From: Gordionus sp. m RMFG-2023 | Taxonomy: Eukaryota > Nematomorpha > Gordioida > Chordodea > Parachordodidae | Direction: 5' to 3' | Assembly (NCBI RefSeq): GCF_954871325.1 | Contig: NC_088775.1 | Coordinates: forward strand, 248,001 to 312,000 | Length of the DNA stretch: 64,000 bases | Shown: positions 60,560 through 64,000 of the stretch, one piece after another | Layout: the number at the start of each line of letters is the position of its first letter | Numbering within the stretch: position 1 is the stretch's first letter | Notes under the pieces: generated by a model | Told to the model about the DNA's origin: nothing | The model's database searches: none | What the model saw: the letters and a program-made list of their open reading frames with translations, nothing else | Program-made: the position numbers and the translations under genes

Positions 60560-61425
60560 ATTATTGATATCTTCTCCGCTCCAATCCTCACATCACGAAA
60601 GTAACATGACTGGGATCTTCCCTTAATACGCCACTCCGTTGAATATTTAATATCGAGTGTTGCTTCTAAGGGATCCCCATCAATCCTTTCACATTTATTA
60701 TCTCCCATTACAGTTGATGAATCCTTAACAGTTGATCATCTCGCTCTCCCACAACTGCAAGTTCCACAACTTTTGCCTTCCTTATCGGGCTATGAATGGT
60801 TAGAAGCTTTGCCCAGCTCAAACTTAGGACTTCTCTTAACAAAGGAAGAATTACGCATAGCAATAGGTCTCCGTCTTGGTTGTAATATACTGGCCAACTC
60901 CACATGTACATTATGTTCCCAACCCGTTGATTGTTTTGGACACCATCCTCTTCATTGTCGATTCTCTAAAGGTAGACATTCTCGACACAGTGAAGTTAAT
61001 GGCACCATTATCCGTGCTCTACGCTCAGCTCAAATTCCAGCAACCCTCGAACCCTGTGGCCTCTCAACCGAGAATAATATACGTCCAGATGGGCTGACAT
61101 TAATACCATGGAGTAATGGAATTCCATTAGCATGGGACTATACCTGCATCGACCGATTTGCTCCCTCCTTTAATAAGAATTCATTCATGCGAGCTGAAAA
61201 CTCGAAAATTAATAAATACACTTCCCTAACAAATTGCAATCTCATACCAATCGTATCCGACACAACCGGGTCTTTTGGCAATCATGCCCTAACCTTCTTC
61301 AAAACCCTCGGTAAAAAAATCCACGCCATCACTGGTGATCCTCAGGAAGGCTTCTATCTCAGACAGCGCATATCTATTGATATATGCAGATCTAACTGCA
61401 TTGCCATCCATGGCTCTCTTTCTTG
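60560..61425 (+). pseudogene. Retroelement fragment: C-terminal CCHC and restriction-like endonuclease region
   Basis: Plus-strand fragment of a non-LTR-type retroelement. After a helical stretch (SNLGLLLTKEELRIAIGLRLG) comes the zinc-knuckle CTLCSQPVDCFGHHPLHC, fitting the C-X2-C-X8-H-X4-C pattern of R2-type elements. It is followed by RHSEVN, then IRPDGLTLIPW and LAWDYT, a PD-(D/E)XK-like endonuclease core, and a conserved tail (GDPQEGFYLRQRISIDICR, then NCIAIHG). Most of it lies in one open frame from about 60773; the part before carries roughly one break. The reverse transcriptase is missing, so it is a 5'-truncated or decayed copy. It sits just upstream of the FAH start on the opposite strand. 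Base composition is clearly less AT-rich than the surroundings. It could belong to another RLE-bearing class; clade not assigned. Confidence 0.8.
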
Positions 61426-63750
61426 ACCTTCTCCCACCCAACATACAATTTACTATTCTTATTATTTTATTTTTTTTATTATACAGTTTTTATATAGATT
61501 TTATAGTTTACATGACATTTTTTTAATATATATATTTTTTTAAATTACGTATATATGTTTTACTTTTAACGTTCAATGTATTAAATATTTTTATTAATAA
61601 AAAAAAAAATTTAAAAAAAAAAATTTTTAAATATGATTTATAGACGCAAAACATAAAACAAATGGATAATATTATGAAAGGCATATTATAATATTACTAA
61701 ATCCATAGAATAAAATTTAAAAAAATGAAAAGAAACACAATGTATGTTACATGAGGAAAAGGATAAAATAACAATAATTAATCTGCCGACATTTAATAGA
61801 ACGAGTGAAAGGTGGTGGGGGGGGGGGTCATCATAGCTAACCTAATCATACTAGTTTTCCGTCATTATAATTTTAAATAAATAAAATTTGCTATATATGG
61901 GGCTAACTAACCTTATATTTGTAATTTATAATAAAAATTCCAATATTAGATTAATTTTAAATATTACATTACAATAGGCCTTATTAAACCAATTGGATTA
62001 ATATTATAAATATTAAATTAAAACTTACCAATTAATAATACGAATATACTAACAATTGTGTTATTAAAATAATACAATATGATTATAATTTATTATTAAT
62101 TTAAATGCTTGAAAAAAAATAAAAATGATTTATTTTTAATCTAAATGTTCGATAAAAAAATGTTATTATAGTTGATTTAAATACTTGATAAAAAAAATAA
62201 AAGTACCAAGCGTTTAAGACATTATTTAGACATTAAAATCATTATAGACAATTATCTTAAAAAACGAGATTGTTTGAATAAATATTCAGTGACTACCATT
62301 CCTACTATTATATTTAAACATATCTAAAATATTTAATTTAGGTTATTACCTATCAACTAAATTGTAATTTATAAAAACTCGAAAAAAATGTTAAACAATG
62401 TAGCTTCGGAAGAATTATAATGTAATGTTTAACTAAGTAATATATATAGAGTCATGTGGAGGCGTGCAGATATTTCATGTCTCTGAAAATGCGTAAAATA
62501 AAAAATTAAAAAAATTATTTTTATTATCAAAAAATCAAATATAATAGTTTAATAAAAACACACATTAATAAATCAATCGTCAGTTAAAACGGTTTTGCAA
62601 ATTGGTTACTCCTAATTGATATTTCTTGAAATATTTTGAATATTATATAGCGAATTGTTTAAGTGATAAATATCGAATAAATTCGAAAGTTTTAAATTCC
62701 CTTTTATATCTACATAATTTTTCTAATTAAAATTTTAATCGATTCAATTATATTTATCACTTAAGCAATGCTTATCTAAAAAATCTAAGTAAATATACAA
62801 ATTTTAAGTATATACATTAAAATCTTATTTGCCTAGAGATATAATTAGAAAAATGATTTCATATTTCATACTTAGTAAGTAATAATGATATTTTGCTGCA
62901 AATAATTTTATTTGTATCTTAATTAATTACATAATAATAAATATAATTCTATCTTTATAAATATTATTTTCGAATGTTAATTTTAATATTATAAAATGAA
63001 GTGAAATAAGTTAAAGTAAAAGTAAAAATATAAATCGCGAAAAGGTTATTTAAGATAAAATAAGAAAAATATTTTAATAGCTTTATTTTATATCATGGCC
63101 TATGTAAAATTATTGGTCATCTACTCAAAATCAATTATTAAATTTATCAAAGTAAATTTTTGTTTCTTAATAAGTCATTAGCAAATATTTCTTGTCAGAT
63201 TTTTGATTCAAATTTTATCTCGTACTTGACAATTTAGGAATTTGAATAAACAAATTATTAGTAATAACTATAATGATAAAAAGTCAAATAAAATTTTTAG
63301 TGAACCATTTTTCGTCATTTCGTAGCGCATCATCCTTTCATGTGTTTACTCATTCTTCTCATGCCAATTCATCTGGATAAAAAAAATTATAAGTGAGGGT
63401 CAATATAAAATGATAAGAATCATCACCCAATTTTTGGGCAGGCTGTAGTTATCGGTGCGCACATAAAGACTAGCTTGATGCTTAAGCGCTTATCGGAGCA
63501 TTGAAAAGACCGCGATAGGACTCAATACTTGCAATAATATTGTTGGTTCCAAAAGAGTAAATCGTTGGTTTGAATCCCCCCATTTTTCTCTAATTCTATT
63601 AACTTATATACAATCAGCTATTGGGATTAATTTTTGTCATGGCTAATTATCACCGCTATTTTTATAGGGTTTTTTTAAAAAATATTTATATTATATATTT
63701 TTATAAAGGTCAAATACATGCATATCCAGTACATCAATAAGATTTAGAAT
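61426..63750. other. Distal intergenic DNA
   Basis: Very AT-rich. Contains a run of G at 61816-61827, a small palindromic repeat (62648-62772) and, at 63560-63590, a GGTTTGAATCC sequence resembling a pol III B box. No gene recognised. Confidence 0.5.
62648..62772. repeat. Small palindromic repeat, possible MITE
   Basis: gcgaattgtttaagtgataa, then atat at the left is matched in inverted orientation by atatttatcacttaagcaat, then gc at the right. About 125 bp overall, no coding capacity. Confidence 0.5.
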
Positions 63751-63755
63751 TTCTC

Positions 63756-63821
<66 letters not shown>

Positions 63822-64000
63822 TTCCTTCCTTCCTTCCTTCCTTCCTTCCTTCCTTCCTTCCTTCCTTCCTTCCTTCCTTCCTTCCTTCCTTCCTTCCTTC
63901 CTTCCTTCCTTCCTTCCTTCCTTCCTTCCTTCCTTCCTTCCTTCCTTCCTTCCTTCCTTCCTTCCTTCCTTCCTTCCTTCCTTCCTTCCTTCCTTCCTTC
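63751..64000. repeat. (TTTC)n then (TTCC)n microsatellite reaching the window end
   Basis: About 65 bp of TTTC repeats switch near 63820 to TTCC repeats that run uninterrupted to the last base. The true length is unknown because the window ends inside it. Confidence 0.97.

Noticed and set aside
60523-60911. Two minus-strand frames of 61 and 67 codons upstream of FAH
   Set aside because: They are antisense of the retroelement piece, which is recognisable on the plus strand across the same bases.
1-64000. A new multi-gene biological system
   Set aside because: The three host genes belong to unrelated, well-known families with no shared pathway, and the remaining signals are mobile elements and simple repeats.

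Overview
The window is AT-rich nuclear DNA from an invertebrate animal. It has spliced genes with introns from about 60 bp to 7.5 kb, metazoan gene families (ABCA1-like transporter, TFG, fumarylacetoacetase), and introns packed with small hAT-type DNA transposons. I cannot name the phylum from sequence alone.

Three host genes can be assembled exon by exon with matching splice phases. (1) 1162-35789, plus strand: the 3' part of an ABCA-subfamily transporter. Seventeen exons encode about 1619 residues, from the Walker A region of the first nucleotide-binding domain to the stop codon. The N-terminal half lies upstream of the window. (2) 41338-47285, plus strand: a complete TFG homologue (7 exons, about 517 residues) with a PB1 domain, a coiled coil and a Pro/Gln/Asn-rich tail. 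(3) 60424-49428, minus strand: a complete fumarylacetoacetase (10 exons, 426 residues) with all recognised metal and active-site residues. TFG and FAH converge on 47286-49427. Several exons are too short to stand out as open reading frames and were placed by homology plus splice phase: ABCA 18315-18403, and FAH 55287-55384, 53672-53802, 52323-52398, 51944-51993 and 50258-50359.

The rest is introns and intergenic DNA shaped by mobile elements. At least three MITE families recur: one GC-rich with CAGAGACCTGCAG ends, one built of TCTAGATACAGA repeats with CAGAGTTGTTAAA ends, and one with AGTGTTGTTAAACGG ends. A 1.95-kb hAT element (29998-31950) has a perfect 8-bp target duplication and ends 41 bp before an ABCA exon. 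Relics of other hAT transposases lie at about 340-750, 23464-24278 and 55455-55625, and a PIF/Harbinger relic at about 44219-44625. Three separate pieces (27640-27946, 40564-40780, 60560-61425) come from one type of retroelement with a YLDD reverse transcriptase and a CCHC + PD-(D/E)XK-like C-terminus.

I found no new multi-gene system. The most interesting host observation is in the ABCA transporter. Its second extracellular domain has a cysteine-free insertion of about 163 residues bracketed by two furin-like sites (RKKR and RNKR). NBD2 also has unusual signature and Q-loop residues.
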